From assembly GCA_022414725.1 (NCBI GenBank), contig CM039462.1, positions 95,841,188 to 95,905,187 on the forward strand: DNA of 64,000 nt, given 5' to 3'. This DNA is from Microglena sp. YARC. Taxonomy: Eukaryota; Chlorophyta; Chlorophyceae; Chlamydomonadales; Chlamydomonadaceae. The notes below the pieces were generated by a model. It saw nothing but the letters and a program-made list of their open reading frames with translations. It made no database searches and was not told where the DNA came from. Shown one piece after another: positions 9,501 to 20,533 of the stretch (positions are counted from its first letter, which is position 1; each line of letters opens with the position of its first letter). The position numbers and the translations under genes were made by a program.

Positions 9501-12191
9501 ATACGACGTGCAGCGAGATACAGTACATTTGCTAGTTGCAAGTTGATACGACGTGCAGCGAGATACAGTACATTTGCTAGTTGCAAGTTGATACGACGTG
9601 CAGCGAGATACAGTACATTTGCTAGTTGCAAGTTGATACGACGTGCAGCGAGATACAGTACATTTGCTAGTTGCAAGTTGATACGACGTGCAGCGAGATA
9701 CAGTACATTTGCTAGTTGCAAGTTGATACGACGTGCAGCGAGATACAGTACATTTGCTAGTTGCAAGTTGATACGACGTGCAGCGAGATACAGTACATTT
9801 GCTAGTTGCAAGTTGATACGACGTGCAGCGAGATACAGTACATTTGCTAGTTGCAAGTTGATACGACGTGCAGCGAGATACAGTACATTTGCTAGTTGCA
9901 AGTTGATACGACGTGCAGCGAGATACAGTACATTTGCTAGTTGCAAGTTGATACGACGTGCAGCGAGATACAGTACATTTGCTAGTTGCAAGTTGATACG
10001 ACGTGCAGCGAGACGTACAGTACATTTGCTAGTTGCAAGTTGATACGACGTGCAGCGAGATACAGTACATTTGCTAGTTGCAAGTTGATACGACGTGCAG
10101 CGAGATACAGTACATTTGCTAGTTGCAAGTTGATACGACGTGCAGCGAGAGATACAGTACATTTGCTAGTTGCAAGTTGATACGACGTGCAGCGAGATAC
10201 AGTACATTTGCTAGTTGCAAGTTGATACGACGTGCAGCGAGATACAGTACATTTGCTAGTTGCAAGTTGATACGACGTGCAGCGAGATACAGTACATTTG
10301 CTAGTTGCAAGTTGATACGACGTGCAGCGAGATACAGTACATTTGCTAGTTGCAAGTTGATACGACGTGCAGCGAGATACAGTACATTTGCTAGTTGCAA
10401 GTTGATACGACGTGCAGCGAGATACAGTACATTTGCTAGTTGCAAGTTGATACGACGTGCAGCGAGATACAGTACATTTGCTAGTTGCAAGTTGATACGA
10501 CGTGCAGCGAGATACAGTACATTTGCTAGTTGCAAGTTGATACGACGTGCAGCGAGATACAGTACATTTGCTAGTTGCAAGTTGATACGACGTGCAGCGA
10601 GATACAGTACATTTGCTAGTTGCAAGTTGATACGAACGTGCAGCGAGATACAGTACATTTGCTAGTTGCAAGTTGATACGACGTGCAGCGAGATACAGTA
10701 CATTTGCTAGTTGCAAGTTGATACGACGTGCAGCGAGATACAGTACATTTGCTAGTTGCAAGTTGATACGACGTGCAGCGAGATACAGTACATTTGCTAG
10801 TTGCAAGTTGATACGACGTGCAGCGAGATACAGTACATTTGCTAGTTGCAAGTTGATACGACGTGCAGCGAGATACAGTACATTTGCTAGTTGCAAGTTG
10901 ATACGACGTGCAGCGAGATACAGTACATTTGCTAGTTGCAAGTTGATACGACGTGCAGCGAGATACAGTACATTTGCTAGTTGCAAGTTGATACGACGTG
11001 CAGCGAGATACAGTACATTTGCTAGTTGCAAGTTGATACGACGTGCAGCGAGATACAGTACATTTGCTAGTTGCAAGTTGATACGACGTGCAGCGAGATA
11101 CAGTACATTTGCTAGTTGCAAGTTGATACGACGTGCAGCGAGATACAGTACATTTGCTAGTTGCAAGTTGATACGACGTGCAGCGAGATACAGTACATTT
11201 GCTAGTTGCAAGTTGATACGACGTGCAGCGAGATACAGTACATTTGCTAGTTGCAAGTTGATACGACGTGCAGCGAGATACAGTACATTTGCTAGTTGCA
11301 AGTTGATACGCTACGATGCAGCGAGATACAGTACATTTGCTAGTTGCAAGTTGATGCAGCGAGATACAGTACATTTGCTAGTTGCAAGTTGATACGACGT
11401 CAGCGAGATACAGTACATTTGCTAGTTGCAAGATACGACGTGCAGAGATACGTACATTTGCTAGTTGCAAGTTGATACGACGTGCAGCGAGATACAGTAC
11501 ATTTGCTAGTTGCAAGTTGATACGACGTGCAGCGAGATACAGTACATTTGCTAGTTGCAAGTTGATACGACGTGCAGCGAGATACAGTACATTTGCTAGT
11601 TGCAAGTTGATACGACGTGCAGCGAGATACAGTACATTTTGCTAGTTGCAAGTTGATACGACGTGCAGCGAGATACAGTACATTTGCTAGTTGCAAGTTG
11701 ATACGACGTGCAGCGAGATACAGTACATTTGCTAGTTGCAAGTTGATACGACGTGCAGCGAGATACAGTACATTTGCTAGTTGCAAGTTGATACGACGTG
11801 CAGCGAGATACAGTACATTTGAGTTGCAAGTTGATACGACGTGCAGCGAGATACAGTACATTTGCTAGTTGCAAGTTGATACGACGTGCAGCGAGATACA
11901 GTACATTTGCTAGTTGCAAGTTGATACGACGTGCAGCGAGATACAGTACATTTGCTAGTTGCAAGTTGATACGACGTGCAGCGAGATGCAGTACATTTGC
12001 TAGTTGCAAGTTGATACGACGTGCAGCGAGATACAGTACATTGCTAGTTGCAAGCTGATACGACGTGCAGCGAGATACAGTACATTTGCTAGTTGCAAGT
12101 TGATACGACGAGCAGCGAGATACAGTACATTTGCTAGTTGCAAGTTGATACGACGTGCAGCAAGATACAGTACATTTGCTAATTGCAATTG
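6570..12191. repeat. Homogeneous 45-bp satellite array, about 125 copies
   Basis: The unit begins gatacgacgtgcagcgagat and ends acagtacatttgctagttgc + aagtt; it repeats every 45 bp over 5.6 kb. Most of the interior is identical unit to unit. Differences are mainly single-base indels (near 6711, 7581, 7786, 8321, 8873, 10013, 10149 and 10634), and a concentration of deletions and substitutions in the last 900 bp (11300-12191). Because 45 is divisible by three, one + frame and two minus frames stay open for hundreds of codons (15-residue repeats such as LIRRAARYSTFASCK). These are not credited as genes. There is no spacer diversity, so this is not a CRISPR array. Confidence 0.98.
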
Positions 12192-13240
12192 CCGACAACT
12201 TGATTGTTTGAAAGATTTAACGTAGATTGTCATGTTATGTTTTATTTCTGGGATTGTCATCCAATGGTATGCTTGTACTTGTAAAACTTGGAGAACTGTG
12301 CGAGAGCCGCATGTATATGTAATTTATTGTAGCAGATGTGTGAATGCAGATGAGGCGGATGACTTCTTTCTTGGGCTTTTTCTGATGGATGTGGAACATG
12401 GTTTCCGTGTGTCTACGATGAGAGCTTGTTAGTCAGCTATTGTGTTGGACATACTTCAGGTCCCTAGATTGAGTCCACAGGACAGGAGGGAAACGACAGA
12501 TGAAAACACCGCCTCTACAGTCCGCAACCCCTAGATCTGTACGCGAATAAGTGCTCTCCGGGGCAAGCTTTCGACAGCAGGCTGGTTCCCAAAGTGCACC
12601 ATTCTGCAGATACAGAAACTCCCAAGGAAGTTGAGAAGCGAAGCTGCTCTTCACCATTGGAGTTGCTTTGCGGGTATTGAACTTGCTTTCAGACTATTCA
12701 AACTGCTTTGCGACTATTGGACAAGCGAGGCTTTGCATGTACTGGTGTTGCGACTATTCAAGTTGCTTTGCAAATTCAACGCATGACAGAACAGACTACC
12801 ATGCAAGGTACAAGGGTGGGCAAGCAATTGTGGCGCGATGTTGCGTATTGGACTTGCGACCATGCAAACTGCTTTGCAAGTATAACGCTTATACCGGGAT
12901 AGCAACCGTTCATCGAGGGCAGAGCAGTTACAAAGTTGCAAGCAACAAGGTGAAGAAGAAGAACCATCCCCTGCAATGGAATCGAGCACGAGTCGCTTAG
13001 ACTTCAGAGTATTGAATTGACCCGCTTATTTGACCAGCTTTCTTGGGAAAATGTGACGATTTGAAAAAACAGCACCAACTGCACGATTTTGCGTAAGTAT
13101 CGCATAAGTCTGGCCCCCATAGGGGGCCGACCAACCATTGTTCGGGGTTCAGTTCATCAGTGCTTTTACTTTTTGAGCCCTTCCTATACGGTTGGGAAAG
13201 TCCCTTTAGCCTATTTGGCATACCCCTGGACTGTAACATA
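12192..13240. other. Right flank of the 45-bp satellite, no gene seen
   Basis: A mixed-composition stretch. At 12669-12890 a loose repeat of ttgcgactattcaaactgct and gaactgctttgc-like words gives imperfect units of roughly 45-60 bp. No splice-bounded coding sequence or known family was recognised. Confidence 0.4.
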
Positions 13241-13263
13241 CATCCAGTAGTACCAGCTTTGAC

Positions 13264-13398
13264 TCTTAGGTCTGAGGTTCAAACCCGCTAGGTTCATGTT
13301 TACAACCTACCGCTTTGAAAGAAGTCGAGAACTTTCCTCCGTGCTGTTGCGCTGTAGTCTGGGTTCAGGAGCAGTAGCGGTCTGCGGAACCAAAACCC
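13264..13398 (+). mobile_element. SINE-2 copy 1 (tRNA-like)
   Basis: Box B-like gaggttcaaaccc is followed by a body with gaaagaagtcgagaactttc, ctccgtgctgt, gcgctgtagtc and ggtctgcggaaccaaa. The same body occurs at 23556-23697 at roughly 70% identity by eye. This is a separate family from SINE-1. Confidence 0.6.
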
Positions 13399-13591
13399 TC
13401 AGTAACCATTCCCCAGTGCAAGCGAACGGGATGGTTCATTCAAACTCACGCCCCGTGGCAAGGCGTATAAATTTTCATTTTTCAGTCACCCTCAATGTCT
13501 CCAGCATCAAGGATAGCATGATATGTGCTGTCAGCCAGCAACAGCAAGCTGCACTGGTAGGTCTTGTGCCACCTAAAGGCTAATAAATAAT

Positions 13592-13690
13592 GTGTGTGTG
13601 TGCTAGATGGCAAGCTGAAGGCATGATTGTGGTGATAGGGTAGGTCCGTATGTCGGTTTGTCTATGTGTGCTAGATGGCAAGCTGAAGGA
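13592..13690. repeat. Direct repeat of a 25-bp word
   Basis: tgtgtgctagatggcaagct + gaagg occurs at about 13596 and again at about 13664. Confidence 0.85.
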
Positions 13691-13736
13691 ATTTTCATTT
13701 TCCCTGTACAGATACATTGTGGTGTCCAGGGTACTA

Positions 13737-13920
13737 CTAAGCGCGTGCCGTAGCGTGGTGCCGCGCTGCCTTTTTGAGCCCCTCTGCGCGTTTCGGCAGT
13801 TTTTTCAACCCCCTGTGGGGGCAGCGCGCAGGTTTTGCGCTTTTTGCACTAAAAAGCGCTGACCAATTTGACGTTTGTGCGCTTTAAGTGCTGACCAATT
13901 TGGCAAGAAGTAGTACCCTT
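13737..13920 (-). mobile_element. MITE-A copy 2
   Basis: A 184-bp copy running from cagggtactac to tagtaccctt, with the body inverted relative to copy 1 (gcgctgaccaatttgacgtt). The inner word accaatttg appears twice, as in the other minus copies. Confidence 0.88.
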
Positions 13921-13931
13921 GTGGTGTCCCA

Positions 13932-14035
13932 GTGGTCGTCCAGTCTTGAAGTCAGCCCGAGTACCATCCCAACTCACACAACCCAGTCATGAAGTCAGCC
14001 CGAGTACCATCCAACTCACACAACCCAGTCCAAAT
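13932..14035. repeat. Tandem duplication of about 47 bp
   Basis: cagtcttgaagtcagcccga is followed by gtaccatcccaactcacaca, and the pair is repeated as cagtcatgaagtcagcccga and gtaccatccaactcacaca. Confidence 0.88.
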
Positions 14036-14078
14036 GTAACCAAACATAGTTCCCAACCCAAACTAAAGAACTATAACA

Positions 14079-14252
14079 AGGGACCGGCATGTAATATGAT
14101 TTTGACCAAAGGCGAGTATGATATCATATGAATATATGATATCATACAAATTGCATCATTTAAGATTGCATATAAATGGTAATTTCACCCTAGTCAGACT
14201 TCCGGCATCATTTGATGACATGATAACATATGATATCATATTGCCGTTCCCT
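14079..14252 (+). mobile_element. MITE-D copy 1 (GATATCATATGATATC palindromic element)
   Basis: Starts agggaccggca and ends tgccgttccct, which are inverted termini. Inside are several self-complementary words such as gatatcatatga. Related elements lie at 16194 (full length), 19837 (short) and 20534 (left part only). Confidence 0.85.
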
Positions 14253-14289
14253 AACTATCACGCCTCTACACCTATTGCTTCAGTTGGAA

Positions 14290-14345
14290 ATCTGGCCGCA
14301 AAATATTCAGAGGGAGCAAAAGTCAAGCGCAGGTGAGCACGCAGG
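14290..14345 (+). other. Exon-like fragment, copy 1
   Basis: cttcag precedes ttggaaatctggccgcaaaa and tattcagagggagcaaaagt + caagcgcag, followed by gtgagc, a GT donor-like sequence. The block recurs with changes at 14800-14850, and its tail occurs at about 14506. It could be a duplicated small exon or simply part of a repeat. Confidence 0.3.
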
Positions 14346-14365
14346 GTTAACATCATGTATGTATC

Positions 14366-14495
14366 AGAGATTATTTTTTCAAATCTGAATGTGGGTTTCC
14401 TAGCTTCATGGCTTTAGGCCTCCTCCAGGGACAGCGTTTTAGTGCTTTCTATAGCTTTTTATAGCTTTTTGTACCTTTGTAGGGCCATTTCGGGC
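14366..14495 (+). repeat. Dispersed repeat F, copy 2
   Basis: ttttcaaatctgaatgtggg, ctttaggcctcctccaggga and tatagctttttatagctttt match the block at 6128-6245 in order. Confidence 0.8.
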
Positions 14496-14529
14496 ATGAA
14501 ACAACTTTGAAGCGCAGGTAAGCATGCAA

Positions 14530-14800
14530 TGGGGTTGTGGGATGTGGGTAGGGAGGGACATCCTCAGCTCCTAAGGCAGCTGGGAGCAACAAGGTAGGGA
14601 GGGAGGAGGAGGGAGGGAGGGAGGGGGGGGGGGGGGATGAGGGGGTGATGGGGTAGGGAGGGACATCCTCAGCTCCTAAGGCAGCTGGGAGCAACAAGGT
14701 GGGGAGGGAGGGGGAGGGAGGAGGGAGGGAGGGAGGGGGGGGATAAGGGGGGGATGGGGGTAGGGAGGGAAATCCTCATCTCCTAAGGCAGCTGGGAGCA
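14530..14800. repeat. G/A-rich tandem repeat of about 120 bp, 3 copies
   Basis: Each unit carries gtagggagggacatcctcag, ctcctaaggcagctgggagc and aacaaggt, followed by a purine-only stretch of ggga/ggag words with runs of up to 14 G. Starts near 14548, 14655 and 14760. The purine-only stretches could form triplex or G-quadruplex DNA. Confidence 0.88.
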
Positions 14801-15005
14801 AATCTGGCCGCAAAATATTCCGAGGGATCAAAATTTATGCGCAGGTAAGCATGCAAGGTGTATATCAGCTAACAGTTGTACATCAGACCGTAGTTGCATT
14901 TTTCTATAATTCAACTCTGACTGACTTTTTCTTTTTTGGATTTGTTTATATTGGATTGGATTGGTTTGCTTTCGGTCTCATGGAGTCATGGTAGCTTTAT
15001 CTATG

Positions 15006-15165
15006 GCAGTGGTGTCTGACAAATTTCAGGCGACCCATGAAATTTCAAATTTCAAATTTCAGACAAATTTCAGGTGAAGCATAAAAATTTCAAAATTCAA
15101 ATTTCAGATTGCAGACAAATTTCAGGCGACGCATGAAATTTTTAATTTCAGGCAATACATTGAAA
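15006..15165. repeat. Imperfect tandem repeat acaaatttcaggcgacgcat
   Basis: Three diverged units containing acaaatttcaggcgacgcatg + aaattt, with internal tttcaaatttcaaattt redundancy. Confidence 0.8.
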
Positions 15166-15351
15166 CAGCAGTTGTAAATGGTAAACAAAAAAACGAGTTG
15201 TGTGGAGTAGGCCACAATCTGAAGTCATTGCCACACCAACACTATACTCCTATTGTTATAGTATGACAATGCGTCATACATAGAGTGACCTTGAGTGCCC
15301 CGGTCTGGACCCTTCAGGTCCCAGTACCGCATGCCCGGTTGGGGCGACGCC
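15166..15351. other. Unassigned sequence before MITE-A copy 3
   Basis: No supported feature. Near 15330-15345 gcatgcccggttggg resembles the words at 15738 and 16080 discussed as exon-like. Confidence 0.3.
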
Positions 15352-15536
15352 CAGGGTACTACAAAGTGTGCGCGGCAGCGCGTTTACGCGCTGCCTTTTT
15401 GAGCCCTACTGCGCGTTTCGCGCAGTTTTTTAACCCCCTGTGGGCGCAGCGCGCAGTTTTTGCACTAGAAAGCGCTGACCAATTTGACGTTTGTGCGCTT
15501 TAAACGCTGGCCAATTTGACAAAATGTAGTACCCTG
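15352..15536 (-). mobile_element. MITE-A copy 3
   Basis: A 185-bp copy from cagggtactac to gtagtaccctg, with closely matching inverted termini of 11 bp. The body is oriented as in copies 2 and 5. The flanks gcgacgcc (left) and gcgacgcc (right) are identical 8-bp sequences, a likely target-site duplication. Confidence 0.92.
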
Positions 15537-15784
15537 GCGACGCCCCCTGTGGTGGCGCCGCCGCCTATCACATCTCTAGAAGCAGTACCTAGTGTACTGC
15601 TGTCCCACCTCTATTAAAGGAGCAGATCAGTTCAGCTACCTATCTTTCTATAAGCTGTAAGCTATCGTGACCGCCTGAGTCCCTGCAGTCCCTGCACGAA
15701 ACTAAACATATACACGCCAACTCCCCTGTCTGTCCCGCATGCCTGTTGGGAGACTTCAGAGTAAGTCCAACATATGTAGTTGTT

Positions 15785-16076
15785 TCACGTTTTCATCAAT
15801 TTCGTTTCCATTTCATGCATTTTACTGTCATTACTGTCATTCATGTCATTTCGTTTTCATTTATATCATTTTTAATTTTCATTTATTTCATTTTGTTTTC
15901 ATTTATTTCAATTATTTCATTCAATTCATTTCGTTTTCACTTTGCATTCATTTTGCATTCATTTCACTTCGTTTTCATTCATATAAATTATTCCATTCAT
16001 GTCATTTCGTTTTCATTCATTTAAATCATTCCATTAATTTCATTTCGTTTTCATTCATTTCATCCATTTCTGTTCC
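15785..16076. repeat. TTTCATTTCGTTTTCATT low-complexity repeat
   Basis: Pyrimidine-rich, T-dominant degenerate repeat of tttcatttcgttttcattca-like units. It lies between two similar short blocks (catgcctgttgggagacttc at about 15738 and caggccggttggaagagtgc at about 16079). The right end tctgttccacag resembles a 3' splice site. Confidence 0.85.
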
Positions 16077-16193
16077 ACAGGCCGGTTGGAAGAGTGCAGA
16101 GTGAGGCCAACTTCCGCACTCGCTCAGATATATTGGTAAGTATCTCCTTTCCCTCAACCACACACTATTTCTTATCGATGGTTGGTATATAGG

Positions 16194-16381
16194 TAGGGAT
16201 CGGCAAATCATATAATACCGACCAAAGGCAAGTATGATATCATATGATATCAGACAAATTATATCATATGATATTGTATATAAATGGTAACTTTGGCATA
16301 GACAGACTGCCGGCATCATATGATATCATATGATATCGTATGATGACATGATATCATATGATATCATATTGCCTTTCCCTA
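16194..16381 (+). mobile_element. MITE-D copy 2
   Basis: The longest copy: tagggatcggca at the left and tgcctttccct at the right. Interior tgatatcatatgatatc words are repeated near both ends, making the whole element strongly foldable. Confidence 0.85.
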
Positions 16382-16546
16382 TATATAAATGCAAGAGTAT
16401 GCGAGAGGGGTGCAGTATTTGTCTGTGGTATTTTTGCATAGCAGTCAAGAGGTTTTGACAATGGGCTCGACGCTTGCCAAAGCTTAAATATTTTAGATCA
16501 ACCCTCATTGGACAAGTACGGCTGATTGTAAACACTAATTGAAGTG

Positions 16547-18296
16547 ATCGCCAATGAAGCTGCTTATTGCACTGTTGATTCATTTATCGCTAATGAAGCT
16601 GCTTATTGCACTGTTTATTCATTTATCGCTAATGAAGCTGCTTATTGCACTGTTCATTCACTCATCGCTAATGAAGCTGCTTCTTGCACCCCTCATTCAC
16701 TCAATGCCAATGAAGCTGCTTATTGCACTGTTGATTCACTCATCGCTAGTGAAGCTGCTTCTTGCACCCCTCATTCACACATTGCCAACGAAGCTGCTTA
16801 TTGCACTGTTGATTCACTCATCGCTAGTGAAGCTGCTTCTTGCACCCCTCATTCACTCATTGCCAAAGAAGCTGCTCCTTGCACTGTTTATTCACTCATC
16901 GCTAGTGAAGCTGCTTCTTGCACCCCTCATTCACTCATTGCCAATGAAGCTGCTTATTGCACTGTTGATTCACTCATCGCTAGTGAAGCTGCTTCTTGCA
17001 CCCCTCATTCACTCATTGCCAATGAAGCTGCTTATTGCACTGTTGATTCACTCATCGCTAGTGAAGCTGCTTCTTGCACCCCTCATTCACTCATTGCCAA
17101 AGAAGCTGCTCCTTGCACTGTTTATTCACTCATCGCTAGTGAAGCTGCTTCTTGCACCCCTCATTCACTCATTGCCAATGAAGCTGCTTATTGCACTGTT
17201 GATTCACTCATCGCTAGTGAAGCTGCTTCTTGCACCCCTCATTCACTCATTGCCAATGAAGCTGCTTATTGCACTGTTGATTCACTCATCGCTAGTGAAG
17301 CTGCTTCTTGCACCCCTCATTCACTCATTGCCAATGAAGCTGCTCCTTGCACTGTTGATTCACTCATCGCTAGTGAAGCTGCTTCTTGCACCCCTCATTC
17401 ACTCATTGCCAATGAAGCTGCTTATTGCACTGTTGATTCACTCATCGCTAGTGAAGCTGCTTCTTGCACCCCTCATTCACTTATTGCCAATGAAGCTGCT
17501 TATTGCACTGTTGATTCACTCATCGCTAGTGAAGCTGCTTCTTGCACCCCTCATTCACTCATTGCCAATGAAGCTGCTTATTGCACTGTTGATTCACTCA
17601 TCGCTAGTGAAGCTGCTTCTTGCACCCCTCATTCACTCATTGCCAATGAAGCTGCTTATTGCACTGTTGATTCACTCATCGCTAGTGAAGCTGCTTCTTG
17701 CACCCCTCATTCACTCATTGCCAATGAAGCTGCTCCTTGCACTGTTGATTCACTTATTGCTAATGAAGCTGCTTCTTGCACCCCTCATTCACTCATTGCC
17801 AACGAAGCTGCTTATTGCACTGTCCATTCACTCATCGCTAATGAAGCTGCCTATTGCACTGTCCATTCACTCATCGCTAATGAAGCTGCTTATTGCACTG
17901 TCGATTCACTCATCCCTAATGAAGCTGCTTCTTGCACTGTTGATTCACTCATCGCTAACGAAGCAGCTTTTTGCACAGTTTATTTTCTCATTGCTAATGA
18001 AGCTGCTTCTTGCACCCCTCATTCACTCATCTCCAATGAAGCTGCTTCTTGCACTGTTTATTCACTAATCGCTAACGAAGCTGCTTTTTACACTGTTCAT
18101 TTTCTCATTGCTAATTGAGCTGCTTCTTGCACCCCTCATTCACTCATCTCCAATGAAGCTGCTTCTTGCACTGTTCCTTCACTAATCGCTAATGAAGCTG
18201 CTTTTTGCACTGTTCATTCACTCATTGATAATGAAGCTGCTTCTTGCACTGTTGATTCACTCATCTCCAATGAAGCTGCTTCTTGCACTCTTTATT
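16547..18296. repeat. 39-bp tandem array with dimeric higher-order structure, about 45 units
   Basis: The basic unit is gaagctgcttnttgcac followed by a variable 10-12 bp and cactcat.gc.a. In the centre (about 16730-17740) two unit types alternate strictly, tattgcactgttgattc and tcttgcacccctcattc, giving a 78-bp dimer. A rare variant (gccaaagaagctgctccttg) recurs 234 bp apart (16861 and 17095), exactly six units. The edges are monomeric and more diverged. Two + frames are open for over 500 codons, one with 13-residue repeats containing a single Cys, but neither gives a convincing gene. The array continues past the stop at 18118. Confidence 0.96.
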
Positions 18297-18508
18297 GATT
18301 CACATTCTTGAAGTACCTTTAAAGTCCCCTGTCTTTCCATCTACTTATAGCTGGCCAACTCTGCTGTCGTGAAGGTGCATGTTAACAACGCTGCAGTGGC
18401 TAGCTTGGATGGATTGATCAACTCAGCTAATTTCATTTCAGGTCCGATGCATGCTGAAATGGTTCTCTGGGAATCATGTTTCGAGTGTGATATCTGTTGC
18501 ATGGTGTA

Positions 18509-18564
18509 ATTATGCTCATACACTAGCACTCACTTGATTATGCTCATACACTAGCACTCACTTG
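18509..18564. repeat. Perfect 28-bp tandem duplication
   Basis: attatgctcatacactagca followed by ctcacttg occurs twice back to back. Confidence 0.95.
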
Positions 18565-18648
18565 ATTATGGCATCGGTATTGTCATGGGTAGTATGTGTT
18601 CATGGTCAGAGAGACTGTCTTCATACCGGTACTCACTGTTTATTCTTG

Positions 18649-18840
18649 ATGGCAGCTTCCAGCCAGCTCCGTTACCCAGCCACTGGGTTGACTGCCTAAT
18701 TACTCACTGTCTTTTTTATGGCAGCTTCCAGCCAGCTCCATTGGCCAGCCACTGGGTTGACTGCCTAATTACTCACTGTCTTTTTTATGGCAGCTTCCAG
18801 CCAGCTCCATTCGCCAGCCACTGGGTTGACTGTCTTAAGT
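18649..18840. repeat. 69-bp tandem repeat, 3 copies
   Basis: ggcagcttccagccagctcc starts at 18651, 18720 and 18789, a 69-bp period. The period is divisible by three, so a 123-codon + frame (18585-18956) runs through it with a 23-residue repeat. I do not treat it as a gene for lack of other support. Confidence 0.93.
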
Positions 18841-19185
18841 TAATGGAAACAATTGAATGTCTCATTTTAGCTATTTCAATGAGCACCGGTAGTGTTATGC
18901 TGAACAAGATGTTGGGATCATTGCAGTATTATATGTACACTCCTTGCAGGTCCTAGAACAGTGTACCCTAATATTGTACCATGAACCATGAACCAGTGTA
19001 ATATGATTAAGTACAAACGTTCAGTTGCATAAATGGATTTTATTAAAATGGAAACCGTCAAATGTGTAACGTCAATTTATATTCCTATTTAAAAAAACGT
19101 CAAATGTAAACCGTCAATTTATAATAAAAAAAGCCGTCAAATTTTGCAACCGTTAAATTTTGAGAGCAGTACGGCATATTTTCTT
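18841..19185. other. Unassigned AT-rich sequence
   Basis: Contains short repeats of aacgtcaaatgtaaaccgtc type near 19045-19160. No gene seen. Confidence 0.4.
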
Positions 19186-19503
19186 AGGTATATAATAAGT
19201 ACAAGCAATACTTAGTATACGCATATAATTAGGTATATACATAGTATAAGCAATACTTAGTAGAAGAATATATACTTAGGTATATAATAAGTATAAGCAA
19301 TACTTAGTATACGCATATAATTAGGTATATACCTAGTATAAGCAATACTTAGTAGAAGAATATATACTCATGTATATAATTAGTATAAGCAATACTTAGT
19401 ATTAGCATATATAAACGGATATACCTAGTAAAAGCAATACGTATATACTTAGGTAGATACTAAGTATAAGCAATATACAAACGTATATACATAGTATAAG
19501 CAA
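19186..19503. repeat. AT-rich tandem repeat ttaggtatata/agtataagcaatactta
   Basis: Degenerate units of about 45 bp containing agtataagcaatacttagta, arranged in larger pairs of about 90 bp. The repeat is over 70% A+T by eye. Confidence 0.88.
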
Positions 19504-19625
19504 TTATCTGGTTACCAGGTCATAGGGGCTTGTTAGACCAGCCCCTCCCGGAAATGTATATCGATATTGATTATGTTTTTCGAGGTTGAGCAAGGCCCTA
19601 AAGCCTAATAGCTACCCTTGGACTG

Positions 19626-19819
19626 CAGGGTAATTCAAAGCGCGCGCTTTTGCGCTTTTGAGCGCTGACTTTTTGACCCCCTCTGCGCTTTAAGCGCAGT
19701 TTTTTGCAACCCCTGTGGGCGCAGCAAGCAATTTTTGCGCTTTTTGCACTACAAAGCGCAGTTTTTTTGCTTTCAAGTGCGTTAAAGCGCTGGCCATTTT
19801 TACCATTTGAAGTACCCTG
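19626..19819 (-). mobile_element. MITE-A copy 4
   Basis: A 194-bp copy with termini cagggtaattc and gaagtaccctg. Its right terminus is the inverse of copies 1 and 6, while its left terminus matches the right end of copy 6 (gaattaccctg). Confidence 0.9.
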
Positions 19820-19836
19820 TTGGACTGCATTAAACA

Positions 19837-19915
19837 TGGGGAACGGCAATATGATATCATATGATATCATGTCTGCCGGCATCATATGATATCATATGAT
19901 GCCGGCAGTCTGACT
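19837..19915. mobile_element. MITE-D copy 3 (short palindromic form)
   Basis: ggggaacggcaatatgatat is followed by repeated atcatatgatatcat and gtctgccggcatc. Two ccggcatc/gatgccgg inverted words make a compact palindrome. It starts 17 bp after MITE-A copy 4. Confidence 0.75.
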
Positions 19916-20099
19916 CTTGTAAGTGAGTGTCACCCTCCAGGCGGTAGGGAATCAAGTTAGGGAATATCTAGCAAAGGGGGTTTACTCACATATGGTGATA
20001 TGGTGCGAACACCCTACCCCCTAGCCCCTAGCCCCCCCCTCTCCCCTTTACCCCCTCCCCTAAATCGGACTCAGCTGGGTGCACCAGATCTTCGAAGTC

Positions 20100-20530
20100 A
20101 CTGAGTTTTGTGTCAGGAGCTATTGCACAGGTCTTCAAGTGCAAGTAATAATGAATAGCCTGAGTTAGCCTGGGGTACGGTGAAGTATCGTGCAAGTATC
20201 GATGAATAGCCTGGGAGAGCCCGATAAAGCCCAAAATAGCCCGAAATAGCCTGAATTAGCCTGGGGTGCGGTGAAATATTGTGCAAGTATCGATGAATAG
20301 CCTGGGAGAGCCCGATAAAGCCCAAAATAGCCCAAAATAGCCTGAACTAGCCTGGGGTACGGTGAAGTATCGTGCAATTATCAATGAATAGCCTGGGACA
20401 GCCCAAAATAGCCTGAGTTATCCTGGGGTATGGTGAAGTATCGTGAAATGATCAGTGAATAGCCTGGGACAGCCAAAAATAGCCTTCAAGTGCAAGTAAG
20501 AAGTAGGCGTACCAGCTGTTTTGCATGCAT
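20100..20530. repeat. Dispersed repeat E, copy 1 (internal tandem units)
   Basis: Begins gtgtcaggagctattgcaca and ends agtaggcgtaccagctgttt + tgcatgcat. Inside are about four units of 70-100 bp with cggtgaagtatcgtgcaagt, atcgatgaatagcctgggag and agcccaaaatagcc. A second, shorter copy with the same two ends lies at 24444-24722. Confidence 0.88.
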
Positions 20531-20533
20531 AAT

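Noticed and set aside
6570..12191. CRISPR-like appearance of regular repeats
   Set aside because: There is no spacer diversity: the whole 45-bp period is repeat. No cas genes are present and the genome is eukaryotic.
6517..12260. Open frames of 200-615 codons on both strands (15-residue repeats)
   Set aside because: They are produced by the 45-bp unit, whose length is divisible by three and whose sequence lacks stops in three frames. Frames change at every indel, with no start context or splice sites.
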